Assembly: GCA_028820795.1 (NCBI GenBank) | Contig: JAPPHK010000001.1 | Coordinates: 1 to 33,653 of the forward strand | Length of the DNA: 33,653 nucleotides | Source: Nitrospinota bacterium | Lineage (GTDB): Bacteria > UBA8248 | Direction of reading: 5' to 3' | Part shown: piece by piece, positions 1 through 7,910 of the stretch | How the letters are laid out: each line of letters begins with the position of its first letter | Position numbering within the stretch: position 1 is the first letter of the stretch | Notes under the pieces: model-generated | What the model was told of the DNA's origin: nothing | What the model saw: the letters and a program-made list of their open reading frames with translations, nothing else | Databases searched by the model: none | Translations under genes and position numbers: made by a program

Positions 1-66
1 TTCGAATATCCGGGATGGGAAAAACAGACCATCACCCTGCCGCCGAACGTTTACCCGTTCGGGTAA
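1..66 (+). CDS. C-terminal end of an unidentified gene, 5' part outside the window
   Basis: The frame is open from base 1 and encodes 21 residues ending in the motif LPPNVYPFG before a TAA stop. Too little remains to name the family. The stop codon is unusual: its bases are part of the GTAA that begins the left terminal repeat of the small IS66-type element described at 63-298. The reading frame may therefore have been cut short by that insertion, with the original C-terminus longer. This is inferred from position alone. The frame could equally be the natural end of the gene. Confidence 0.55.
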   Translation, partial: FEYPGWEKQTITLPPNVYPFG

Positions 67-298
67 CCGTTCAGGCGAGCCGTGATGGAGGCGTCTGAAC
101 CAACAATCAGTCTGTTGTCTTTTCTTGGAGTGATTGGCTCGGCGCAGTGCTTTTATAATTCGAGAGCGACTTAAGAATCAAACAATAACGCTACACGTCC
201 AGTGTACACAACCTAGTAATGATCTCTGTCAAACCGTCTTCGATCTGACTCAATTGTTTGCTGTGCCCTGTTCTATCACGGCTTGCCTGAACGCTTAC
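63..298. mobile_element. Small non-autonomous IS66-type element (MITE-like) with terminal inverted repeats
   Basis: A left end beginning GTAACCGTTCAGGCGAGC at 63 is matched in inverted orientation by a right end that, read on the minus strand from 298, begins GTAAGCGTTCAGGCAAGC. Over positions 68-89 and 272-293 the arms agree at 20 of 22 bases, and weaker similarity continues for about 20 bases inward. IS66-family elements characteristically begin with GTAA, which is the basis of the family call. The 236-bp interior has no convincing gene. The expected 8-bp target duplication was not found, so the element is old or rearranged. Confidence 0.55.
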
Positions 299-853
299 AC
301 CGATGGTGAACGTTCGCTGGTGAGATGATAATGCCGCAAGAACCAGAGACCGTTTTTGGTATGGCACGGCGCATCCCGTTTGGGTCGGCGAAATTTTGAT
401 GCTCATCACCCCACGGCTGAACGGTCATCCATGTCGGTAAACGATAGGCTTAGGTAGAGAGTCGTTACCGAGCCCCTCCCACCCCGCCTAAGCGATGGAG
501 TGGCCGCGCCTTCCCAGCGACTTCACATTGGGGCTAGGTGACATATCTTGTCGCCTTGCCGGATGGTTGTCCAAGGAACGGGTTCACATCATAGACATCA
601 TTCTGGCGAAACTGAGTTTTCGATTTCAAGGCGCATCATCGACCCGTTTACGCGCGTTGTCTCCCGCATCAACGGAATGTGCAACAATCCATTAAACTCG
701 GGCTCGCAACAGATTGCTTGCGATTGTATATCAGGTCCCACAGAGCCAATTGGAACCACAGATCGTCATAACATGAAAGTGGATAAAAACCGCTATGCTG
801 GTATTATGTATTAAACAATACTTGAAGCGTCTGGATCCGCAGGAGGTTTGCGC
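299..853. other. Gene-free interval containing a decayed IS110 5' region
   Basis: No credible gene is seen here apart from the IS110 remnant listed separately. A perfect 7-bp inverted repeat (GCTTAGG at 448-454, CCTAAGC at 487-493) lies just before the remnant and could be part of its structured non-coding end. The last 50 bases (about 800-853) are similar to the sequence upstream of the second Sel1/FGE gene (about 5580-5642), so the duplicated module includes the leader and ribosome binding site. Confidence 0.5.
490..670 (+). pseudogene. Decayed start of an IS110-family transposase with its upstream flank
   Basis: From about 570 one frame reads ERVHIIDIILAKLSFRF. This matches the better-preserved IS110 N-terminus at 18730 (EQVHIIGIDLAKQSFQL) in most positions. 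The first catalytic Asp of the DEDD nuclease (GID) is lost here, replaced by DII. The preceding 80 bases, ending GGTTGTCCA, also match the flank of the 18730 copy, so both leader and gene start are shared. Similarity is lost after about 640. This is a dead fragment of the same or a sister element. Confidence 0.6.
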
Positions 854-2548
854 ATGGTGAGACACGTGGTTCGGTTAGCGGCGCTGGCCTTGGTGCTCGT
901 CTGCGCCCTGCCCGCGCAGGCGGACTATGCTGCGGGCAAGCGCGCGTGGGATGCGATGCGCCCCGCAGAAGCGCTCAAAGAATGGCGCGCGGCCGCGAAT
1001 GCGGGCGACAGGCGCGCGATGCTGGCTTTGGGGCGCCTGTACATGCGGGGGCTGGGCGCTCCGCAGGATTACGTCGAGGCGCACGTGTGGTTCAACCTGG
1101 CGGCTGCCCGGGGCGAGATGGCTGCAGTGAAAGAACGCGACGCCCTGGCGGCGAAAATGACGCCCCAGCAAATTGCGTCTGCGCAGGAGCGCGCGCGTTC
1201 GTGGCGGCCGGGTGGAAGCGAGAGAAAGCAAGCTGCGCCTTCCCCTCCCCTACGTGCAATTAGCGAGGCGCAGGAGTTGCTGGCGGCGCTCGGCTACAAG
1301 CCGGGTCCGGCCGACGGCCGCTGGGGCGCCCGCACGGCGCGGGCCTACATGGGATTCCTGCGCGATGCGGGTCTGCCTCGAGGCGATGTGCTGACTCCGA
1401 GCGGGCTTCGAGCCATGCGGGCTGCAGCGAGAAGCAAAAGACCTGCTCCCGCCATAAATGCCCCTCCCCGCCGGACCGTGCGTCCGGGCGCCCTGCACCG
1501 CGCGGTGCTGGCGGGAAACACCAATGGTCTCAAGGCAGCGCTTGCGGCGGGCGCGAACGTGAACGCGCGCGATGCCCAAGGCTGGACGGCGCTGATGCAC
1601 GCCGTGAACAAGGGCTACGTTCTGATGGTCGGGCCGTTGCTCGATGCGAAGGCGGACCCCGATATCCGCGCTTCGGACGGCGCGACGGCGCTGTTCATGG
1701 CGGCGGTGCACGGGCACTCGGAAATCATCGAACTGCTGATGAAGGCGGGGGCCGACCCCTCGATCGAAGGACCCAAGGGCAGGACGGCGAAGGATTTGCT
1801 GGTGATACATCTGAAACGCCGTTGGCCAGCAGGCAAGGTGTTTCGGGATTGTCCGGAATGTCCCGAGATGGTAGTGGTGCCTGCGGGTTCGTTCATGATG
1901 GGTTCTCCGCCGCATGAGAAATCCAGGCGTTCCAGTGAAGGTCCCCGCCACCGGGTCACGGTTTCCAGGCCCTTCGCCGTGGGCAAGTACGAGGTGACGT
2001 TCGCCGAATGGGAGGCCTGCGTGTCGGACGGCGGTTGCGGTGACCACAGGCCGGATGAGAGGAGTTGGGGGCGCGGGCACCGACCTGTCATCAACGTGAG
2101 TTGGGATGATGTCAAAGCATACGTCCTTTGGCTCTCGAGCATGACGGGTAAGGAATACCGTCTGCTCAGCGAGGCGGAGTGGGAATATGCGGCGCGGGCG
2201 AGAACGACAACCCCATTTCATTTTGGTTTGAGGATATCAAGGTCAAAGGCGAAGTACGATAGTTTTCAAACGGTGGCCGTGGGTTCGTATCCGGCGAACG
2301 GGTTTGGTTTGCACGACTTGCACGGCAACGTCTGGGAGTGGGTTGAGGATTGTTGGAACGGGAGCTATGTGGGCGCGCCATCTGACGGACGCGCGTGGAT
2401 AAGCAGCAATTGCGTTGACCGCGTTCTGCGCGGTGGTTCCTGGAACAACAAGCCGAGGAACCTCCGCTCGGCGAATCGCGACAGGTACGGGTCAGGGATC
2501 CGGAGCAGCAGCGTCGGGTTCCGAGTCGCCCGGACGCTCACATTCTGA
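854..2548 (+). CDS. Secreted Sel1 / PG-binding-like / ankyrin / FGE-sulfatase domain protein (copy 1)
   Basis: The protein has 564 aa. ATG 854 is chosen because AGGAGG (841-846) sits 7 bases upstream; an in-frame TTG at 848 is too close. A Sec signal peptide ends at AQA (residue 23). Next come Sel1-type repeats (about 25-95), a PG_binding_1-like segment (135-192, AALGYKPGPADGRWG), ankyrin repeats (212-316), and a formylglycine-generating-enzyme/sulfatase domain of C-type-lectin fold (332-562). The paired copper/catalytic cysteines of true FGE are absent from the RGGSW...LRSANR segment, so sulfatase maturation is unlikely; binding to a ligand or the cell wall is more plausible. Compared with copy 2 at 5643, this copy lacks about 140 residues between the ankyrin and FGE parts. 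Its C-terminal 38 residues look hypervariable (see 2420-2533). Confidence 0.9.
   Translation: MVRHVVRLAALALVLVCALPAQADYAAGKRAWDAMRPAEALKEWRAAANAGDRRAMLALGRLYMRGLGAPQDYVEAHVWFNLAAARGEMAAVKERDALAAKMTPQQIASAQERARSWRPGGSERKQAAPSPPLRAISEAQELLAALGYKPGPADGRWGARTARAYMGFLRDAGLPRGDVLTPSGLRAMRAAARSKRPAPAINAPPRRTVRPGALHRAVLAGNTNGLKAALAAGANVNARDAQGWTALMHAVNKGYVLMVGPLLDAKADPDIRASDGATALFMAAVHGHSEIIELLMKAGADPSIEGPKGRTAKDLLVIHLKRRWPAGKVFRDCPECPEMVVVPAGSFMMGSPPHEKSRRSSEGPRHRVTVSRPFAVGKYEVTFAEWEACVSDGGCGDHRPDERSWGRGHRPVINVSWDDVKAYVLWLSSMTGKEYRLLSEAEWEYAARARTTTPFHFGLRISRSKAKYDSFQTVAVGSYPANGFGLHDLHGNVWEWVEDCWNGSYVGAPSDGRAWISSNCVDRVLRGGSWNNKPRNLRSANRDRYGSGIRSSSVGFRVARTLTF
2420..2533 (+). other. Candidate DGR-type variable region, copy 1
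   Basis: This is the last 38-codon block of the FGE domain, from RVLRGGSW to GFRVAR. Against the paralogous block at 7623-7736 the ends and the spine are identical, yet 11 residues differ, and 8 of those 11 codons differ at two or more bases. Nine of the 11 codon pairs can be derived from one adenine-rich codon (AAY or AAR) by changing only adenines, which is the signature of diversity-generating retroelement targets. FGE/C-type-lectin domains are known DGR target folds. Synonymous differences also exist, so the two blocks are not fresh copies of one template. Confidence 0.45.
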
Positions 2549-2691
2549 ATCCTTACCTCTTTACCTCGGGGGTCCAAGGGGCGAAGCCCTCGTTCGAACT
2601 GAAAATCCAAGGGCTGCCATTGATGCCTGTCACCATTTTATTTCAGAGGCTAGCGGCCTTGAACTCGATATTGATTTGGGAGCATCCATCC

Positions 2692-3618
2692 ATGACGGCG
2701 ATAATCCGCAGCGTTATTGGGGTGATACTGGCGGCAACGCTGTCGCTCGCTGCCTCGGCGGCGGCGGATGAGGGTGCGCGCCTGTTCGCGGCCCATACGC
2801 TGGCCCTGCGGGCGGAGGGAGTCGCGGGCGGAAAACAGGCGGCGGAAGTCCTGGCCGGCATGCCGGGCGCGGGGATGATTCGCGAGACATCTCCGGCTGC
2901 GCTTTGGAGTCCTTTTTTCTCGAACGCGGTCGTGAAACTGGGCCGTCTGCGCTCGCCCGCCCCGTCGGCGCTCTATTACGACCCGTTGCTCGACGTCGCC
3001 TTGCTCACGATTTGGGAGAAGAAAGGAAATAATTACCAAGTAAGCACGATCCGCGCGCTGCCCGGCGAGAGGCTCAACAACCCGGACACAAAACTATCGC
3101 TCAAGCCCCCGTGGATGTCGGCGTCGGGAGGGTTAGTCGATACCCTGGCCTCGACGACGAAAAAGCGTTTAAATGCATTCAGTTCCGCGCACCCGGCTGC
3201 GTCGCTAGAAGGCGCGCACGATGCGGTCACCTTCGCCTCGGCTGCTGCGGATATGAGGGCGGTTCTCCCGCGCCTGGCCTGGATTGCGCTCCAGCGCGCC
3301 CGATGGGCCGAAAAGGCGGGACAATGGCTTGGCCGTACGCTCGAGGTCGTCGAGAAGGCGCTCGCCGCGCGCAATTCGGCCGCCATCAAGGCGGCGGCTC
3401 CCGATACCGATGCGGAGACAGCCGCCATGCTCGCGGACCTGCCCGCTGCCTTCGCCGCGAAGCTTGCGCTCGACATGATTCTCGAGACGGGCGCGGGGGA
3501 TCGCCTGCTCATCGGCTCCCTGCCGGAGGACGGGGACATTTACGTCCTGGCGCACTGTCTCCTCAAAGGCGATATTTGCGGGCTTCGACGTTTCATACTA
3601 ATATCCTTGCTTGAATAG
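2692..3618 (+). CDS. Secreted protein of unknown function, downstream partner of the Sel1/FGE gene
   Basis: The protein has 308 aa. An upstream in-frame start near 2620 exists, but ATG 2692 (GGGAG at 2678-2682, spacing 9) aligns with the start of the paralogue at 7911 and puts a clean signal peptide at the N-terminus (LAATLSLAASAAADEG). The mature part is Ala-rich and mostly helical, with a conserved middle block (LWSPFFSNAVVKLGRLRSP; ALPGERLNN; LKPPWMSASGGLVDTL) shared with the paralogue. No catalytic motif is recognised. It lies 143 bases after the Sel1/FGE gene in the same direction, and the pairing recurs in the second module copy, so the two probably act together in the envelope. The hydrophobic C-terminal tail (RRFILISLLE) is odd and may be a replaced end. 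Confidence 0.75.
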   Translation: MTAIIRSVIGVILAATLSLAASAAADEGARLFAAHTLALRAEGVAGGKQAAEVLAGMPGAGMIRETSPAALWSPFFSNAVVKLGRLRSPAPSALYYDPLLDVALLTIWEKKGNNYQVSTIRALPGERLNNPDTKLSLKPPWMSASGGLVDTLASTTKKRLNAFSSAHPAASLEGAHDAVTFASAAADMRAVLPRLAWIALQRARWAEKAGQWLGRTLEVVEKALAARNSAAIKAAAPDTDAETAAMLADLPAAFAAKLALDMILETGAGDRLLIGSLPEDGDIYVLAHCLLKGDICGLRRFILISLLE

Positions 3619-3662
3619 GCGAAAAACATATTCTGACGACCCTGAAGCCGGAGGACATACGA

Positions 3663-5207
3663 ATGGCCTACAGAGCGAATGGTCGCAAGGGAATTCTCCT
3701 TGGTGTACTGGCATTGAGCGTCGCCGCGTTCCTTCTCGTCGCCACGCCGGCAAAGGGCGGATGGTTGAGCAAGTCGGGCGCTGCGGTCGGCGTCGGCGCC
3801 GCCGCCGGTGGCGCTCTCTTGCTCGGGAACAATCTGAAAAAAAGGTATAAGGAAATGTTCGGCATCCTGGAGAGATCCCATGACGCCTTCGAGAAGGGTG
3901 ACAGGGAGAAGGTCGATGCGGCATGGGAGGAAACCAAGAAAATTCCGGGAAGGCTTGTGGTGGACCAGAACCCGATCCTGAAAGCCAGCGCCTACGCAAA
4001 CGAGATGTACCAGAACACGAAACGAAGGATCAAGCGTTTCCTGGGCGGGGATGACGGGATCGATCATGGCCTGGCTTTGGTGCCGTTGGAAAGCGAAAGC
4101 GAGCGTGAACTCCTGGGTCGCAAGCCGATTCCCAAGCCCAGGGGAATTCGCTTTTCCAGGAGAACGCTCCCCGTCGGCCCTGGCGGCAGTGCCGGGGAAA
4201 CGGCATGGGGAGTTCAAGACGCACCCAGAGCGAAAGTCCCCTCGAAACCGGCCAAAAGATTTTCGTTCAACAAATGGGCGCTGGAGCAGCGACGCGCCCG
4301 GCCGCATTGTTACGGTGTCGTCTCCGATGAAACTTCCGCCGAATGCGACAGGGAATTATGGAGCAAAAAATGGAAAGAACCCAAAGCGAGAGGGGCCGAA
4401 GCTTCCTGGGGAAGCGACGATCGGTGGGGCAGCGAGGCTGGTGCGGGCGCGCAGTTGAAGGATTGTATCGCCCTTGTCGCGGCGAGCCAATCCCGGAAGT
4501 CGGCCCTCCAGTTCTGCTGCACAGGCACGTTCAATCCTGATAAGAAGAACTCGATGGGATGGATATGGCACGAGGGACTCAACCTTTATGTCGACAAATC
4601 GAAATGCGACAGCGCCGAACTTCGGAAAAACCATACCGAGAGGCTCGAGTCCGACAAGGCCCGCAAGGAATACGAGGCTGCCCTGTCGCGCGCCGTCGGC
4701 GGGAACTTGGGGACTCCCGAAAGCAAAGATTACATGGCCGCGCTGAACGAACTGGAGGAAAAAGAGAGGAAGGCGAAAGACGCCGCCGAGCGGCGTCGGC
4801 TGAGGGAGGACAGGGAACGATTGATGCAGGAGTTGGCGGCGGAAAGGAAAGCGCGCGTAGTCGCCGAGAGACGCCGGGTCGAAGAAGAGAGACGAGCGCG
4901 CCAGGCCGCGGAACGCCACCGAATCAAGGCGCAGAGGCTAGCGCGCGAAGCCGCCGAGCGGCGCCGGATCGAGGAGGCGCGGCGTGAAGAGCAGCGACGA
5001 AGAGAGATGGCGCGCAGACAGGCGGAGATAAATCGCAGGAACCAGATGCAGTATATTCAGCAGAGCATCAACCAGTCGATCCGGAATCTGACGGACGCTA
5101 ATAAATATAAGAAGAGGCGTTCAACCCAAAAGAGAGGGAGGAAAAAATGCTTTTCTGGAGGAGGATCAAAAGACTGTCGAGGAGGGTTTAGTTACAGCTT
5201 GAGATAG
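3663..5207 (+). CDS. Secreted or anchored coiled-coil protein of unknown function
   Basis: The protein has 514 aa, starting at ATG 3663 with GGAGG at 3650-3654. An N-terminal hydrophobic stretch (residues 9-31, ending ATPAKGG) is a signal peptide or anchor. A Gly/Ala-rich hydrophobic segment follows (about 38-55, VGVGAAAGGALLLG) and could be a second membrane element. The centre holds two Cys-containing blocks (HCYGVVSDETSAECD and CIALVAASQ...FCCTG) that might form disulfides. Residues 360-460 are a highly charged Arg/Glu/Ala coiled coil with AAERRR-type repeats, and the tail is Lys/Arg-rich and basic. It sits 44 bases after the 2692 gene, probably in one transcript, but has no counterpart in the second module copy. 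The function is not recognised. Confidence 0.75.
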   Translation: MAYRANGRKGILLGVLALSVAAFLLVATPAKGGWLSKSGAAVGVGAAAGGALLLGNNLKKRYKEMFGILERSHDAFEKGDREKVDAAWEETKKIPGRLVVDQNPILKASAYANEMYQNTKRRIKRFLGGDDGIDHGLALVPLESESERELLGRKPIPKPRGIRFSRRTLPVGPGGSAGETAWGVQDAPRAKVPSKPAKRFSFNKWALEQRRARPHCYGVVSDETSAECDRELWSKKWKEPKARGAEASWGSDDRWGSEAGAGAQLKDCIALVAASQSRKSALQFCCTGTFNPDKKNSMGWIWHEGLNLYVDKSKCDSAELRKNHTERLESDKARKEYEAALSRAVGGNLGTPESKDYMAALNELEEKERKAKDAAERRRLREDRERLMQELAAERKARVVAERRRVEEERRARQAAERHRIKAQRLAREAAERRRIEEARREEQRRREMARRQAEINRRNQMQYIQQSINQSIRNLTDANKYKKRRSTQKRGRKKCFSGGGSKDCRGGFSYSLR

Positions 5208-5642
5208 GGGGTGGTTACAGTCACAAATAATACCAAATTTTCATATTTAACAAACCAATTGTATTCCAATATCCGATATTGCTCAGAAGCGAGAATCTAG
5301 ATTAGACAAGCATATAAGAGAGAGCTAACGCCCTACATACTCCTTCGAGACGTTTTTGCATTTTGAGACTGCAAAGTTGCTGTATCTCGTTTTTTCCTTG
5401 CCAAATTTGTTTTTAGCCCTCCATTCCTGGAATAAGCGCCATCTCCTGATATTGGATAGATTGTTCCCTTTAGCTTGTGTCGCACACACGCCGACTTGTT
5501 AATCTCACGGCTCGGAGCCTGAGAACCTCCTCTCTTGTTTTGTGGCCGGGTACAACTTCTACTGCTGATGAAATAAAGCCGCCTTGCTGGTATCATGGAT
5601 TCAAAAATCCTTGAAGTGTTTGGTGAAACAGGAGGTGAGAAC
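5208..5642. other. Gene-free interval before the second module copy
   Basis: The first 130 bases are strongly AT-rich, unlike the flanking genes. I see no gene here; a 103-codon minus-strand frame lacks a ribosome binding site and any recognisable domain. The last 60 bases resemble the leader of copy 1 (shared GCTGGTAT and TTGAAG segments and AGGAGG), marking the left limit of the duplicated block near 5580. Confidence 0.5.
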
Positions 5643-7751
5643 ATGGTTCGACATGCGCTGCGGATGGTGACGCCGTTGCTGGTCCTGGTGCTCGTCTTCG
5701 TCCCGCCCGCTCAGGCGGACTACGAGGCGGGCAAGAGGGCGTGGGACGCGATGCGTCCCGCCGAGGCGCTCAAGGAGTGGCGCGCGGCGGCGAACGCGGG
5801 CGACAGGCGCGCGATGCTGGCTTTGGGGCGCCTGTACATGCGCGGCCTGGGCGCTCCGCAGGATTACGTCGAGGCGCACGTGTGGTTCAATCTGGCGGCT
5901 GCCCGGGGCGAATTGGCGGCGGCCGGGGAGCGCGACGCCCTGGCCGCGAAGATGACACCCCGGCAAATTGCGTCTGCGCAGGAGCGCGCGCGTTCGTGGC
6001 GGCCGGGCGGAAGCGAGAAAAAGCAAGCTGCGCCTTCCCCGCCCCCAAGAGCGATCCGCGAGGCGCAGGAATTGCTGGCGGCGCTCGGCTACAGGCCGGG
6101 TCCGGCGGACGGCCGTTGGGGCGCCCGCACGGCGCGGGCCTACGGGAAGTTCCTGCGCGATGCGGGCCTGCCTCGCGGCGACACGCTGACTCCGAGCGGG
6201 CTTCGAGCCATGCGGGCTGCAGCGAGAAGCAAAAGACCTGCTCCCGCCGTAAAGGCCTCTCCCCGCCGGACCGTGCGTCCGGGCGCCCTGCACCGTGCGG
6301 TGCTGGCGGGAAACATCGATGGGCTCAAGGCGGCGCTTGCGGCGGGCGCGAACGTGAACGCGCGCGATGCCCAAGGCTGGACGACGCTGATGCACGCGGT
6401 GAACAAGGGCTACGTTCTGATGGTCGGGCCGCTGCTCGAGGCGAAGGCGGACCCCGACGTCCGCGCTCCGGACGGGGCGACGGCGCTGTTCATGGCGGCT
6501 GTGCACGGACACTCGGAGGTCATCGAGTTACTGATGAAGGGGGGTGCGGACCCCTCTATCAAGGGGCCGAAGGGGAAGACGCCCGTAGACGTGGCGCGAA
6601 AGAGATACGGCACGGCGGATGCGGCGCGGGAGAAGAATGAGGGTCCCGCGCTCATTGCCCTGCTGGAGGGCAGGTCATGGGCGAAAGTCGTAGCGGAAGA
6701 TGATGCGGCGTTTGCTCGTGCGCGCTCGGTGGGGACGTCGGCGGCGTATGATGAATATCTCTCATCACAGCCGCAGGGTCGCCACAGGAATGAAGCGCTG
6801 CGGCTCAAGGCGCAGGCGCAAACCGAAGAAGAAGCGGATGATGCGGCGTTTGCGCATGCTCGCTCGGTGGGGACGTCGGCGGCGTATTCTAGGTACCTAA
6901 CTGAATTCTCGCATGGTCGTCACAGGGAGGAGGCGCTGCGGCTTAAGGCGCAGCAGGCGGAGGTCGAGAAGTTGAAACAACGTGGGTGGCCCGCAGGCGA
7001 GGTGTTCCGAGAATGTCCGGAATGTCCCGAGATGGTGGTGATACCCGCAGGCACGTTCATGATAGGTTCGCCACAGGATGAAAAAGGCAGGTATTTGGAT
7101 GAAGGGCCTCGCCATCGGGTCAAGATCGCCAGGCCCTTCGCCGTGGGCAAATACGAGGTGACGTTCGCAGAATGGGATGCATGCGTGGCGGACAGCGGCT
7201 GCGGCGGTCTCCGGCCGAGTGACAATGGTTGGGGTCGCGGCCGCCGTCCCGTGATGAATCTGAACTGGAATGACGCGAAGGCGTATGTGGAATGGTTGTC
7301 GAAGAAAACAGGCGAGCAATACCGCTTGTTGAGCGAGGCGGAGTGGGAATACGCGGTGCGCGCGGGAACGACGACACCGTTTCATTTCGGGCGGACGATT
7401 TCGACGTCCCAGGCAAACTACAACGGGAACTATACGTACGGCGGTGGGGCGACGGGCGTGTATCGAGGGAAGACTGTGCCCGTGGGTTCGTTTCCGGCGA
7501 ACGCGTTCGGTCTGCACGACGTTCACGGCAATGTCCGGGAATGGGTTGAGGATTGCTGGAACGGAAATTATCGTGGTGCGCCTTCGGATGGAAGTGCCTG
7601 GACGAGCGGCGTTTGTTCAAGCCGCGTGTTGCGCGGTGGTTCTTGGCTCAACTTTCCGAGGAACCTCCGCTCCGCGAACCGCTCCGGGAACTCGGCTGGG
7701 AGACGAAACTTCAGCAACGGTTTTCGAGTCGCCCGGACGCTTGACCCCTGA
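5643..7751 (+). CDS. Secreted Sel1 / PG-binding-like / ankyrin / FGE-sulfatase domain protein (copy 2)
   Basis: The protein has 702 aa. ATG 5643 follows AGGAGG (5630-5635) by 7 bases; an in-frame ATG at 5595 has no such site. The order is signal peptide to AQA (residue 25), Sel1-type repeats, PG_binding_1-like segment (137-194), ankyrin repeats (about 214-345), two 39-residue units absent from copy 1 (353-391 and 399-437, each DDAAFA.ARSVGTSAAY), then an FGE-sulfatase domain (about 458-702). As in copy 1, the FGE catalytic cysteines are missing. The first 310 residues are almost identical to copy 1, pointing to recent duplication or gene conversion. The FGE half is more diverged and its last 38 codons are the most variable part. 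A role in surface binding or recognition is inferred. Confidence 0.9.
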   Translation: MVRHALRMVTPLLVLVLVFVPPAQADYEAGKRAWDAMRPAEALKEWRAAANAGDRRAMLALGRLYMRGLGAPQDYVEAHVWFNLAAARGELAAAGERDALAAKMTPRQIASAQERARSWRPGGSEKKQAAPSPPPRAIREAQELLAALGYRPGPADGRWGARTARAYGKFLRDAGLPRGDTLTPSGLRAMRAAARSKRPAPAVKASPRRTVRPGALHRAVLAGNIDGLKAALAAGANVNARDAQGWTTLMHAVNKGYVLMVGPLLEAKADPDVRAPDGATALFMAAVHGHSEVIELLMKGGADPSIKGPKGKTPVDVARKRYGTADAAREKNEGPALIALLEGRSWAKVVAEDDAAFARARSVGTSAAYDEYLSSQPQGRHRNEALRLKAQAQTEEEADDAAFAHARSVGTSAAYSRYLTEFSHGRHREEALRLKAQQAEVEKLKQRGWPAGEVFRECPECPEMVVIPAGTFMIGSPQDEKGRYLDEGPRHRVKIARPFAVGKYEVTFAEWDACVADSGCGGLRPSDNGWGRGRRPVMNLNWNDAKAYVEWLSKKTGEQYRLLSEAEWEYAVRAGTTTPFHFGRTISTSQANYNGNYTYGGGATGVYRGKTVPVGSFPANAFGLHDVHGNVREWVEDCWNGNYRGAPSDGSAWTSGVCSSRVLRGGSWLNFPRNLRSANRSGNSAGRRNFSNGFRVARTLDP
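6699..6953 (+). repeat. Two in-frame 117-bp direct repeats inside the second Sel1/FGE gene
   Basis: The units are 6699-6815 and 6837-6953, separated by 21 bases. Both encode 39 residues that begin DDAAFA and end EALRLKAQ, with ARSVGTSAAY in between. The middle of each unit differs (DEYLSSQPQG against SRYLTEFSHG), as expected for a structural repeat rather than a fresh duplication. Copy 1 of the gene has lost or never gained this region, joining its ankyrin part directly to the FGE domain. Confidence 0.85.
7623..7736 (+). other. Candidate DGR-type variable region, copy 2
   Basis: This is the counterpart of 2420-2533: 38 codons from RVLRGGSW to GFRVAR, followed by the shared GTCGCCCGGACGCT stretch that could serve as the homing-initiation end. 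Residues differing from copy 1 lie at block positions 9, 11, 21-25, 27, 29, 30 and 32, while the residues that build the fold are kept. The invariant ends with clustered multi-base codon changes fit a DGR variable region. No template repeat or reverse transcriptase is present in this window. Confidence 0.45.
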
Positions 7752-7910
7752 ATCCTTGTGTCGCGGATCTAGGATTCGAACGACTTTGTCCAAGTCCTGC
7801 GTTCTAAACGTCGGTTCCCATTTCAGAAACTAGAGCCTTGAGGCCGCTTGAGACATTTGGGATCATGAAGAAAACCTGTCGTTTCTTCCAAAGGCGAGGA
7901 GTTTCCTGAC

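Noticed and set aside
55-306. 8-bp target duplication around the IS66-type element
   Set aside because: The flanking octamers do not match.
875-2221. Long minus-strand frames opposite the first Sel1/FGE gene
   Set aside because: They are shadows of a GC-rich gene; they have Arg/His-rich composition, no ribosome binding sites and no domains.
2568-2592. GGGC-GAA-GCCC hairpin as a terminator after the first Sel1/FGE gene
   Set aside because: The stem is only four pairs and is not followed by a T run; the next gene is probably cotranscribed.
5333-5644. Minus-strand frame of 103 codons
   Set aside because: It has no ribosome binding site or known motif, and it overlaps the leader of the next gene.
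7760-7810. tRNA T-arm-like string (GGATTCGAAC) after the second Sel1/FGE gene
   Set aside because: The stem does not pair, and no anticodon or D arm can be placed on either strand.
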